The position numbers were made by a program, and so were the translations under genes. Below are positions 1 through 5,063 of a stretch of DNA of 5,063 nt, one piece after another. Position 1 is the first letter of the stretch, and each line of letters opens with the position of its first letter. The notes beneath the pieces were generated by a model, which was not told the origin of the DNA, ran no database searches, and saw only the letters and a list, made by a program, of their open reading frames with translations. This DNA comes from Gammaproteobacteria bacterium (lineage in GTDB: Bacteria > Pseudomonadota > Gammaproteobacteria > Enterobacterales > Alteromonadaceae), in NCBI GenBank assembly GCA_023481025.1, contig JAMCWV010000129.1, positions 1-5,063 on the forward strand, given 5' to 3'.

Positions 1-1
1 G

Positions 2-397
2 TCGAGTGGCTTATTTACCCTGCTCGCCGCAGTCGGCATTTTACGTCTACCCGACCTACTGACACGCATGCATGCGAGCACCAAAGCTGGGGCACTTGGC
101 GTGGCGTTAATGATGACCGCCGCAATGCTGCACTTTAATGATCTCGTGGTCATGGCGAAAGCGCTCGCGGTGATTATGTTTATCTTTATTACTGCTCCGA
201 TTGCAGCGCATGCTATTGGCCGCGCCGGATATTTTGTCGGTGTGCCGATTTGGGTGAAAACAGTGAAAGACGAGCTGTTCAATCGCTATGAGCCGGATAC
301 GCACCGGCTGCGCAGTGGCTTAGAAACACCGGAAGAATTGGCCGCATTAAAGCCCAGTAAGGATAAGCCTCGAATTCGCGTGAGCAGCAAAAAATAA
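2..397 (+). CDS. mnhG: Na+/H+ antiporter subunit G (MnhG/MrpG/PhaG), 5' partial
   Basis: This is the small membrane subunit G of a multi-subunit monovalent cation/proton antiporter (Mnh/Mrp/Pha), which exports Na+ or K+ in exchange for protons at the inner membrane. The frame is open from base 2, and the family signature starts before the first visible ATG at base 68: the residues GILRLPDLLTRMHASTKAG span that ATG. The ATG at 68 is therefore internal and the gene is cut by the window edge. About 131 residues are visible; compared with known MnhG proteins roughly 15-20 N-terminal residues are missing. The visible part holds the end of a first hydrophobic helix, two further hydrophobic segments (about residues 29-46 and 52-72), and a charged, Lys-rich C-terminal tail likely in the cytoplasm. 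Subunits A-F would be expected upstream, outside the window. The gene converges on cysK with only 13 bases between the stop codons, and no clear terminator is visible there. Confidence 0.9.
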   Translation, partial: SSGLFTLLAAVGILRLPDLLTRMHASTKAGALGVALMMTAAMLHFNDLVVMAKALAVIMFIFITAPIAAHAIGRAGYFVGVPIWVKTVKDELFNRYEPDTHRLRSGLETPEELAALKPSKDKPRIRVSSKK

Positions 398-410
398 CGC
401 GTTCGAGCAA

Positions 411-1394
411 TTAGGGTTCAAGTTCTTCAGCAGTGAAGAGATCCTTAAATAACGGAGTGCTTAAATAGCGCTCCGCTGAGCTCGGTAGAATAACCACCAG
501 ATTCTTCCCCGCATACTCAGGTAAACTGGCAATTCGGTCAGCCGCAACCACCGCGGCGCCTGAAGAAATACCAGCTAAAATGCCTTCCTCGCGCATCAGC
601 CGGTGCGCCATGGCATATGCTTCATCATTGCTGATGCGTTGGGTGCCGTGAATCAAGCTCAGATCGAGATTTTGCGGCACAAAGCCAGCACTAATACCTT
701 GGATTTTATGCGCCACATGAGTTAATTCCTCGCCCGCAAGGGTTTGGCTAATCAATGGCGAGTCTGCCGACTCCACCGCCCAAATGTCTAATGCGTGGCC
801 TATTTCTTGAAAATAACGCCCAACGCCCGTTAAGGTTCCGCCAGTGCCCACACCCGCGACAAAAATATTGACGTCACCATTGAGGCTATGGAAAATTTCC
901 GGCCCGGTGGTTTGCTGGTGAATGGCAGGATTCGCCGGGTTTTCAAATTGACGCGTAAAGTAAAAACGTTCTGGCTCGGCTTGCATCATCTCCGCCACTT
1001 TAACAAGCGCGCCTTTCATGCCATTTTCAGCCGGTGTCAGAACAATGTTAGCCCCCAGCGCTTTCATCAGCTTGCGCCGCTCTAAGCTCGCCGAACGGGG
1101 TATGACTAAGGTGACTTTGTAGCCTTTGGCGGCTGCCACACTTGCTAATGCAATACCGGTATTGCCTGAGGTTGCCTCAATCAGCTCTTGGCCTTTGGCC
1201 AGTGCTCCATCGGCGTCAGCCTGACGAACTAAGCCGAGACCCAAACGATCTTTGACACTGCCCGCAGGATTACGACTTTCTATTTTTGCATAGACATTTG
1301 CCTTTGCGCTGGCACTGAGCACACGTGATAGTTTGACCAGCGGCGTATAACCAATGCTGTCCGCGTTATTTTCAAACCGTGTAGGTACGATCAT
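411..1394 (-). CDS. cysK: Cysteine synthase A (O-acetylserine sulfhydrylase), CysK
   Basis: This is a PLP-dependent cytoplasmic enzyme that makes cysteine from O-acetylserine and sulfide, the last step of cysteine synthesis. The 327-residue length fits CysK (E. coli about 323). Visible family features are the PLP lysine K48 in NPAGSVKDR, the substrate loop TSGNTG at 75-80, [14 protein letters not shown] near 103-116, the phosphate-binding GTGGT at 183-187, [12 protein letters not shown] at 229-240, GISSGA at 275-280, and [10 protein letters not shown] at 304-313. The HKIQGI and SERYLST-like motifs favour CysK over the thiosulfate-using CysM. The start is ATG at 1394-1392; it overlaps the cysE stop as ATGA, and AGAGGA (1401-1406) lies six bases upstream. 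It is thus the second gene of a cysE-cysK operon and probably translationally coupled. The SVKDR context, rather than E. coli SVKCR, is common among homologues. Confidence 0.95.
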   Translation of the reverse strand: MIVPTRFENNADSIGYTPLVKLSRVLSASAKANVYAKIESRNPAGSVKDRLGLGLVRQADADGALAKGQELIEATSGNTGIALASVAAAKGYKVTLVIPRSASLERRKLMKALGANIVLTPAENGMKGALVKVAEMMQAEPERFYFTRQFENPANPAIHQQTTGPEIFHSLNGDVNIFVAGVGTGGTLTGVGRYFQEIGHALDIWAVESADSPLISQTLAGEELTHVAHKIQGISAGFVPQNLDLSLIHGTQRISNDEAYAMAHRLMREEGILAGISSGAAVVAADRIASLPEYAGKNLVVILPSSAERYLSTPLFKDLFTAEELEP

Positions 1395-2248
1395 GGCTTA
1401 TCCTCTTGATGCGGATTTTCGGTCACGTCGTGGTCACTCGCTGCGTCTTGCTGACGTTGACGCGCTGCTTCTCGTTCCGCTTGTAAAATATCTTCGTCTT
1501 CTAATTCAATCGGCGGTAAATCACCACAAACATTACCACCCATGCGATTAATGGTTTTGCACATTTCCGCCACTCGGGCGTCTAATACGTGGACATGATC
1601 GAGCATTCTTCCCATCGCGGTCGCTACGGGATCTGGGTTGTCACGCGATACAGCATAGGCATCGAAGCCGTATTTCTTGGCAATTTCAGCCCGGCGCTCT
1701 GACTCGCCATCGTCCTGCTCTGCTGGAACTCGCGATTGACTGACAATCCGCCCCGGAATACCGACGACCGTTGCGCCGGCTGGGACATCACGGACCACCA
1801 CCGCATTCGAGCCAATTCGTGCGTTTTCACCGATTTGCAGTGGCCCAAGAACTTTTGCGCCAGCTCCAATCACCACGCCATTAGCAAGCGTTGGATGGCG
1901 TTTGCCGTGCTTCCAGCTTGTTCCACCAAGGGTAACGCCATGGTAGAGCGTACAGTCATCACCAATTTCGGCAGTTTCACCAATCACTACGCCCATACCA
2001 TGATCAATAAAGAAACGGCGGCCAAGTTTAGCGCCCGGATGGATTTCGACACCGGTAAACCAGCGCGCAATCGTCGAAATCCAACGCGCTAGCCATTTCA
2101 ATCGCCAATTCCAAAGACAATGACTCAAACGATGAATCCAAATGGCATGCAGGCCAGGATAATTCGTAAGCACTTCAAAGAAATGACGAGCAGCAGGGTC
2201 TCGAGCATATACGCTGGCGATATCTTCGCGAATTCCGCGGAAAAACAT
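1391..2248 (-). CDS. cysE: Serine O-acetyltransferase CysE, short-N/long-C form
   Basis: This enzyme acetylates serine with acetyl-CoA to give O-acetylserine, the committed and usually feedback-controlled step of cysteine synthesis. The protein has 285 residues. A short helical N-terminal part (1-65) is followed by the left-handed beta-helix hexapeptide domain (about 66-170). Catalytic residues match E. coli by alignment: H83 in IDHGMG, with D82 before it, and H118 in GKRHP; E68 sits where E. coli has Asp143. GVTLGGT (104-110) and VVGIPGRIV (161-169) are typical. The large E. coli-type N-terminal SAT domain is absent. A tail of about 115 residues ([19 protein letters not shown], then an acidic Glu/Gln-rich end) resembles the Pseudomonas-type enzyme. 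The last residues are EDKP, so the terminal Ile that inserts into the CysK active site in E. coli is missing. The N-terminal start [13 protein letters not shown] fits the family; a weak GAGAG (2255-2259) precedes it, and an in-frame stop at 2258-2260 rules out a longer start. Confidence 0.93.
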   Translation of the reverse strand: MFFRGIREDIASVYARDPAARHFFEVLTNYPGLHAIWIHRLSHCLWNWRLKWLARWISTIARWFTGVEIHPGAKLGRRFFIDHGMGVVIGETAEIGDDCTLYHGVTLGGTSWKHGKRHPTLANGVVIGAGAKVLGPLQIGENARIGSNAVVVRDVPAGATVVGIPGRIVSQSRVPAEQDDGESERRAEIAKKYGFDAYAVSRDNPDPVATAMGRMLDHVHVLDARVAEMCKTINRMGGNVCGDLPPIELEDEDILQAEREAARQRQQDAASDHDVTENPHQEDKP

Positions 2249-2377
2249 AGGCGACTCTCAGTCAAAAAAGGCCTTTAATTCGGCCATTTACAAGCAATGC
2301 TCTGGCATTACATCGTGTTCAATCGATCGTGTTCTCTTGCTGATCCATCGACAAAGAATATAAGTTATGTGGTTATC
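2249..2377 (-). promoter_or_regulatory. Structured 5' leader of cysE
   Basis: This is the predicted untranslated leader of cysE, read on the minus strand. It holds, in order: two copies of GAACACGAT five bases apart (2326-2334 and 2312-2320); a 7-bp stem with a CAGA tetraloop (2311-2294, one U-G pair); and a GGCC/GGCC stem with three flanking A-U pairs and one bulge (2289-2267), followed by a U run down to 2264. The last element looks like a weak intrinsic terminator or pause. A 9-codon frame (ATG at 2287-2285, TGA at 2260-2258) overlaps it and encodes MAELKAFFD, with no Cys codon and no good ribosome-binding site. Attenuation of cysE is possible, but nothing in the sequence ties it to a known riboswitch. 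Confidence 0.35.
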
Positions 2378-2407
2378 AGTATAACGTTTATCAAGTGGCA
2401 AGGTGAA
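2378..2407 (-). promoter_or_regulatory. Candidate cysE-cysK promoter
   Basis: On the minus strand TTCACC (2402-2407) serves as a possible -35 and TATACT (2378-2383) as a -10, with 18 bases between them; they match the sigma-70 consensus at 4/6 and 5/6. The -10 lies inside GTTATCAGTATAAC (2372-2385), which has perfect 5-bp inverted arms and could be an operator. An alternative -10, TATATT (2357-2362), lies a little downstream but has a poorer -35. No CysB site can be assigned because its consensus is too loose to call by eye. Confidence 0.4.
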
Positions 2408-2438
2408 GTACGGTGTAATTAATCTGCCGGTTTCGTCG

Positions 2439-2467
2439 CCGACAAAAGAAATAAGCTACACTGCAAT
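2439..2467 (+). promoter_or_regulatory. Candidate amidohydrolase promoter
   Basis: CCGACA (2439-2444) and TGCAAT (2462-2467) are separated by 17 bases and each match the sigma-70 boxes at 4/6. TACACT (2457-2462) is another possible -10 without a good -35. Transcription would start about 40 bases before the ATG at 2512. The match is weak, and the call depends mainly on position upstream of the gene. Confidence 0.25.
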
Positions 2468-2511
2468 AAAACAGCATCAACGATAATAAAAATACACAAC
2501 GAGGAATCACC

Positions 2512-3813
2512 ATGAAAAAACGACTTCCGATCACTGTGCTGAGCGCCTGCTACCTTGCCTTTATGGCGGCGTTACCCGCATCCGCTGACACGCTAGTGCA
2601 TGCTGGTCGCCTAATTGACGGTGCAAGTACAACGGTGCAAGAAAACGTCACCATTCGCATTGTCGATGACAAGATTCAGGGCATTGAACGAGGTTTCACC
2701 GAACCGACCGCCGAAGACACCGTGATTGATCTCTCGGCAAAAACTGTCATGCCAGGGTTTATCGACATGCATACCCATCTCACTTCACAGTCCGAGCCTG
2801 GCTCCTATTTGCACCGCTTTACCCATAACCCTGCGGATGTCGCTTTTCGCTCGTCACACTTTGCTCAACTGACCCTGCAAGCAGGTTTCACTACAGTGCG
2901 TGATTTAGGCGATAGCTTTACCACCAGCGTAGCGCTGCGAAATGCGATTAATAGTGGCATTGTCGATGGTCCACGCATTTATACTGCGGCAAAATCATTA
3001 GCAACCACGGGGGGACACGCTGATCCAAGCAATGGCTATCGCCAAGGCCTAGTCGAAACACCCGGCCCCATGGAAGGCGTCATCAATGGCACCGACCAAG
3101 CTCGGCAAGCGGTGAGGGCTCGATATCAGGAAGGTGCGAATCTGATTAAACTTACTGCAACAGGCGGTGTTCTTAGCTTAGCGGCCTCTGGCGACAATCC
3201 ACAATTTATGAATGACGAGCTCGAAGCAATTGTCGCCACCGCGCGCGATTACGGCATGAAAGTCGCCGTTCACGCCCATGGTAAAGACGGCATGGTGCGC
3301 GCAATTCGCGCCGGCGTCGACTCGATTGAACATGGGACCTACATGGATGACGAAGTCTTTGAATTGATGAAATATCACGGTACTTACTATGTGCCGACCA
3401 TTACCGCTGGAAAGTCAGTCGCAGAGCGCGCTGAGATTCCAGGCTATTTCCCACCGCAAGTGGAAGTCAAAGCACGTACCATCGGGCCACTCATCCAAAA
3501 CACCTTTGGTCGTGCCTATCAGGCTGGGGTGAAGATTGCTTTCGGTACCGACGCTGGCGTGTTTGACCATGGCGAAAACGCCCGTGAATTTGTTTATATG
3601 GTTGAAGCGGGAATGACACCGATGGATGCGATAATGTCAGCAACGCGCCATGCGGCCATCTTATTGGGTGCTGAGGATCAGCTTGGAACCGTCAGTACTG
3701 GAAAATACGCCGATCTCGTCGCCGTCAGCGGGGATCCACTGACCGACATCAGCATTTTGCGTCAGATTAGTTTTGTCATGAAAGCCGGAACTGTCTATCG
3801 TCACGATCAGTAA
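2512..3813 (+). CDS. Exported amidohydrolase (imidazolonepropionase/Xaa-Pro dipeptidase-like)
   Basis: This is a 433-residue amidohydrolase-superfamily enzyme predicted to act in the periplasm. It begins with a signal peptide (MKKR, hydrophobic core, cleavage after ASA at residue 25). The binuclear metal ligands are all visible: H87 and H89 in GFIDMHTHL, the bridging (carboxylated) lysine K213 in [11 protein letters not shown]254 in VAVHAHG, H274 in SIEHGTYMD and D347 in FGTDAGV. The C-terminal small beta domain ends with [14 protein letters not shown]. The overall layout matches the COG1228-type group that includes characterised Xaa-Pro and Xaa-Arg/Lys dipeptidases, so hydrolysis of dipeptides or N-acyl amino acids is the best guess; the substrate cannot be read from the sequence. 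LSAC at 10-13 resembles a lipobox but comes too early, and the hydrophobic core runs past it. GAGGA (2501-2505) lies six bases before the ATG. It is monocistronic and divergent from cysE; a link to cysteine supply is only speculation. Confidence 0.88.
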   Translation: MKKRLPITVLSACYLAFMAALPASADTLVHAGRLIDGASTTVQENVTIRIVDDKIQGIERGFTEPTAEDTVIDLSAKTVMPGFIDMHTHLTSQSEPGSYLHRFTHNPADVAFRSSHFAQLTLQAGFTTVRDLGDSFTTSVALRNAINSGIVDGPRIYTAAKSLATTGGHADPSNGYRQGLVETPGPMEGVINGTDQARQAVRARYQEGANLIKLTATGGVLSLAASGDNPQFMNDELEAIVATARDYGMKVAVHAHGKDGMVRAIRAGVDSIEHGTYMDDEVFELMKYHGTYYVPTITAGKSVAERAEIPGYFPPQVEVKARTIGPLIQNTFGRAYQAGVKIAFGTDAGVFDHGENAREFVYMVEAGMTPMDAIMSATRHAAILLGAEDQLGTVSTGKYADLVAVSGDPLTDISILRQISFVMKAGTVYRHDQ

Positions 3814-3836
3814 CCGGCACTTGGCTAGATGATTGT

Positions 3837-3856
3837 AGCGCCTAGCGGCGCTCTTT
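3837..3856 (+). terminator. Candidate terminator of the amidohydrolase gene
   Basis: AGCGCC (3837-3842) pairs perfectly with GGCGCT (3847-3852) around a TAGC loop, then CTTT follows. The stem is GC-rich but the T run is short, so termination on the plus strand would be modest. It lies 24 bases past the amidohydrolase stop and overlaps the 3' end of the convergent DUF2489 gene. On the minus strand no T run follows. Confidence 0.4.
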
Positions 3857-4294
3857 CACCCACACCAGTAACGTGGCAACATCGGTTTGAATCGCAGCTT
3901 CCATCTCGACTTCATAGCTTTCACGTTCAAGATCAAGCTTGCGGATTTCCTTTTTCGGAAACTCTTTCCGTGCTTCATGCGTGGGCATGTGCTTAATCCG
4001 CTCATACATCTCATGAATCGCCGGCCAGCGTTTCGCGTAATCGGCTTGTTCCGCGTCGGGTAAATTATCGAGCAAGACGGAAAGACGAATACAGCCTTCT
4101 GACAATGGGCATTGGTCTTGTTGCATTGCCAACGCGATGGTGTAAATGCTTTCGTGCAAATAGTCATGTCGCTTTTGCTGCGCAGCCGCTAGTGCGGACT
4201 TCTGATCGCGTAATCGCGACAACAGTAATCCTGCATACACACTCAACGCAGCAATAATTGCAATACCTATACCCAATAAAACCCACAGTAACAC
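3842..4294 (-). CDS. DUF2489-family membrane-anchored protein, GTG start
   Basis: This 150-residue protein matches the DUF2489 family, small gammaproteobacterial proteins of unknown function. One hydrophobic helix covers about residues 2-26 and is followed by basic RLRDQK, suggesting a bulk domain in the cytoplasm. The rest is helical and highly charged, with LHESIYTIALAMQQDQCPLSEGCIR near 46-70 as its most family-like stretch and two cysteines (about 62 and 68). The start is GTG (4294-4292), because no ATG is available upstream before the in-frame yihI stop. AGAGGTG just upstream is a good ribosome-binding site embedded in the end of yihI. Only three bases separate the two genes, so co-translation with yihI is likely. 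This adjacency recurs in related bacteria as far as I recall, and hints at a shared role around ribosome assembly, but no function is established. Confidence 0.8.
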   Translation of the reverse strand: MLLWVLLGIGIAIIAALSVYAGLLLSRLRDQKSALAAAQQKRHDYLHESIYTIALAMQQDQCPLSEGCIRLSVLLDNLPDAEQADYAKRWPAIHEMYERIKHMPTHEARKEFPKKEIRKLDLERESYEVEMEAAIQTDVATLLVWVKERR

Positions 4295-4301
4295 GTGTTA
4301 C
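4288..4301. repeat. 14-bp perfect palindrome at yihI/DUF2489 junction
   Basis: GTAACACGTGTTAC is its own reverse complement and covers the yihI TAA stop and the DUF2489 GTG start. In mRNA it can fold as a 5-bp stem with an ACGU loop and could hide the GTG until a ribosome finishing yihI opens it. Regulation through it is inference. Confidence 0.6.
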
Positions 4302-4828
4302 ACCTCTTTTTCGTCGTCTTCATTATTGAAGTCGAAATCAAATTCATCAACGCTACTGAATACTTCACCACGGCTTTCATATTCCTCGTTGGCGTCGCTG
4401 TCTTCGTCTTCATCGAACGCGTCTAAGTCAATACCTAGCTGCGCGGCCAGCTCTTGATAACGGTCAAGTTTTTCATCGACATAATGCTGGTCGAGTTTAT
4501 TCAGTACGTAACCCGATTCAAGTTTGACCAATAAATCTTGCAATTTGCGGTCATTTTCCAATTGCCGAAATTCTTGCTCTGGCGTCATTGCTTTTGCTGC
4601 AGCAGCGCCTAACGCAATCGGTTTTTTCGAACCTAAACGCGCGTCTCGATGATTCTTAACTGCCGTTGACGATTTCGTCTGCTGATTTTCAGCATAACGA
4701 CTACCAGCCTTCTGCCCCTTCCCTTTTTCTTTCGATTTGGGTGCTGGCTTGGCAACTGCGTCTTGCGGCCGCTCTACTTTGCGCGGCGCGAGCGGACCCG
4801 GTTTGCGAGACTTTTTAATACGCGTCAT
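4298..4828 (-). CDS. yihI: Der GTPase-activating protein YihI
   Basis: YihI stimulates the GTPase Der (EngA) and so modulates 50S ribosome assembly in the cytoplasm. The 176-residue protein has the family's layout: a very basic, probably disordered N-terminal half (TRIKKSRKPG, KSKEKGKGQKAGSRYAE), the motif DARLGSKKPIALG (about 62-74), then a helical core EQEFRQLENDRKLQDLLVKL followed by VDEKLDRYQELAAQLGID (about 116-133), and a strongly acidic tail (DEDEDSD, FDFDFNNEDDEKEV). The E. coli protein has equivalent DPRIGSKTPIPLG and WVDAKLDRIDEL segments. The start ATG has no close Shine-Dalgarno; AGGG (4842-4845) is 13 bases away, so translation may be weak. It is the first gene of a two-gene unit with the DUF2489 protein. 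hemN, the E. coli neighbour, is not downstream here. Confidence 0.9.
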   Translation of the reverse strand: MTRIKKSRKPGPLAPRKVERPQDAVAKPAPKSKEKGKGQKAGSRYAENQQTKSSTAVKNHRDARLGSKKPIALGAAAAKAMTPEQEFRQLENDRKLQDLLVKLESGYVLNKLDQHYVDEKLDRYQELAAQLGIDLDAFDEDEDSDANEEYESRGEVFSSVDEFDFDFNNEDDEKEV

Positions 4829-4839
4829 AAAATGATGCT

Positions 4840-4903
4840 TACCCTATAGCAAATTCAACAATGGATAATACCAATCGTCTGCAACATGCAAACTACCCTA
4901 TAG
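4840..4903. repeat. Two copies of TACCCTATAG flanking the yihI promoter
   Basis: The ten bases TACCCTATAG occur exactly at 4840-4849 and 4894-4903, 54 bases apart. The right copy is extended into a near-palindrome, TACCCTATAGGATA (4894-4907, one mismatched pair), directly upstream of the -35. The left copy is in the predicted 5' UTR. The pair could be a regulator-binding repeat; no known regulator is recognised. Confidence 0.4.
4865..4892 (-). promoter_or_regulatory. Candidate yihI promoter, extended -10
   Basis: On the minus strand TTTGCA (4887-4892, 4/6) is followed after 16 bases by TATTAT (4865-4870, 5/6), preceded by TGG, which gives an extended -10 (TGnTATTAT). The predicted start would lie about 30 bases before the yihI ATG. 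It is the best promoter match in the window. A 10-bp repeat lies on either side of it. Confidence 0.5.
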
Positions 4904-4955
4904 GATAACGTATTCTGGTGTTTTCAGCATTAAGAGATGGATGACTGGACAGAAG

Positions 4956-4986
4956 AAAATAAAAAAGGCGATGAAATCATCGCCTT
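4956..4986 (-). terminator. Strong intrinsic terminator, leftward
   Basis: Bases 4965-4974 (AAGGCGATGA) pair perfectly with 4977-4986 (TCATCGCCTT). Read on the minus strand the stem is followed by TTTTTTATTTT, a strong rho-independent signal. On the plus strand only TTGATTTG follows, so leftward termination is favoured. It ends a transcript that enters from beyond the right edge, and insulates yihI, whose own promoter lies downstream of it. Confidence 0.85.
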
Positions 4987-5063
4987 GATTTGAACCCGCA
5001 CACCCCCCCAGGGTGAATTCGAGAACGATTGTCGCTAGTTCCTACATTATTATTGTTCTTCCT
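4961..5063 (-). ncRNA. Possible 3' end of a small RNA (CsrB/CsrC-like?)
   Basis: Between the right edge and the terminator the minus strand shows no recognisable protein end. It carries two AGGAA motifs (5059-5063 and 5039-5043), a CACCC/GGGTG hairpin around a G7 run (5001-5015) and the terminator stem. In E. coli csrC lies between yihA and yihI, the same position relative to yihI, and its GGA motifs bind CsrA. Two motifs are too few to identify the RNA, and one reading frame is open through the region to 4973, so a protein C-terminus remains possible. Confidence 0.2.

Noticed and set aside
383..440. Possible terminators between mnhG and cysK: a T6 run after AACGCGTT on the minus strand, and TCTTCA-GCAG-TGAAGA on the plus strand.
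   Set aside because: The first has no stem with a loop. The second is a 6-bp stem inside cysK coding sequence without a following T run.
1736..2092. A 118-codon open frame on the plus strand opposite cysE.
   Set aside because: It lies wholly antisense to the conserved CysE catalytic domain, shows no recognisable domain, and has no convincing ribosome-binding site. Similar shorter frames opposite cysK, the amidohydrolase and the DUF2489 gene were rejected for the same reasons.
2267..2276. AAAGGCCTTT as a stand-alone operator palindrome upstream of cysE.
   Set aside because: It is better explained as one arm plus U run of the leader stem, and a 10-base AT-rich palindrome is common by chance.
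2521..2550. Lipoprotein signal (LSAC, Cys13) in the amidohydrolase.
   Set aside because: The cysteine comes after too short a hydrophobic stretch, and the core continues to a standard ASA cleavage site at residue 25.
4982..5003. GGTTCAAATC on the minus strand resembles a tRNA T-loop.
   Set aside because: The flanking five bases (GCGGG and CAAGG) do not pair, there is no acceptor stem or CCA, and the downstream bases belong to the terminator stem.
5003..5009. C7 run as a phase-variable tract.
   Set aside because: It does not lie in a supported coding region, so a frame switch cannot be argued; it may also be length-uncertain in sequencing.

Overview
This window looks like an ordinary chromosomal segment of a free-living, probably marine Gammaproteobacterium. 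The reasons are a moderate GC content, the yihI plus DUF2489 gene pair, a long-tailed Pseudomonas-like CysE, and a multi-subunit Na+/H+ antiporter gene. An alteromonad-type organism such as Idiomarinaceae would fit, but that placement is inference from gene content and protein style. There are no mobile elements, CRISPR arrays, rRNA genes or intact tRNAs.

Left to right: (1) Bases 2-397 (+) hold the 3' part of mnhG, the small membrane subunit of a monovalent cation/proton antiporter; its operon lies off the left edge. (2) Bases 411-2248 (-) hold the cysteine biosynthesis operon cysE-cysK. The two genes overlap by ATGA, and cysK's ribosome-binding site lies inside the last codons of cysE. Together they convert serine to O-acetylserine and then to cysteine. 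(3) Bases 2249-2511 are a divergent regulatory gap. It contains a structured cysE leader (two stem-loops, a direct repeat and a 9-codon upstream ORF) and weak promoters facing each way. (4) Bases 2512-3813 (+) encode an exported binuclear-metal amidohydrolase, probably a periplasmic dipeptidase-like enzyme. (5) Bases 3842-4828 (-) hold yihI, a predicted activator of the ribosome-assembly GTPase Der, followed three bases later by a GTG-started DUF2489 membrane protein. (6) Bases 4829-5063 are non-coding as far as can be seen. They hold a good extended -10 promoter for yihI bracketed by a 10-bp direct repeat, and a strong leftward intrinsic terminator that ends a transcript entering from the right edge. 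That transcript may be a small RNA, because E. coli keeps csrC just upstream of yihI.

No wholly new system is evident. The points most worth a second look are the cysE leader, the CysE tail lacking the terminal isoleucine that normally docks into CysK, the yihI/DUF2489 junction and the possible small RNA 3' end at the right edge.
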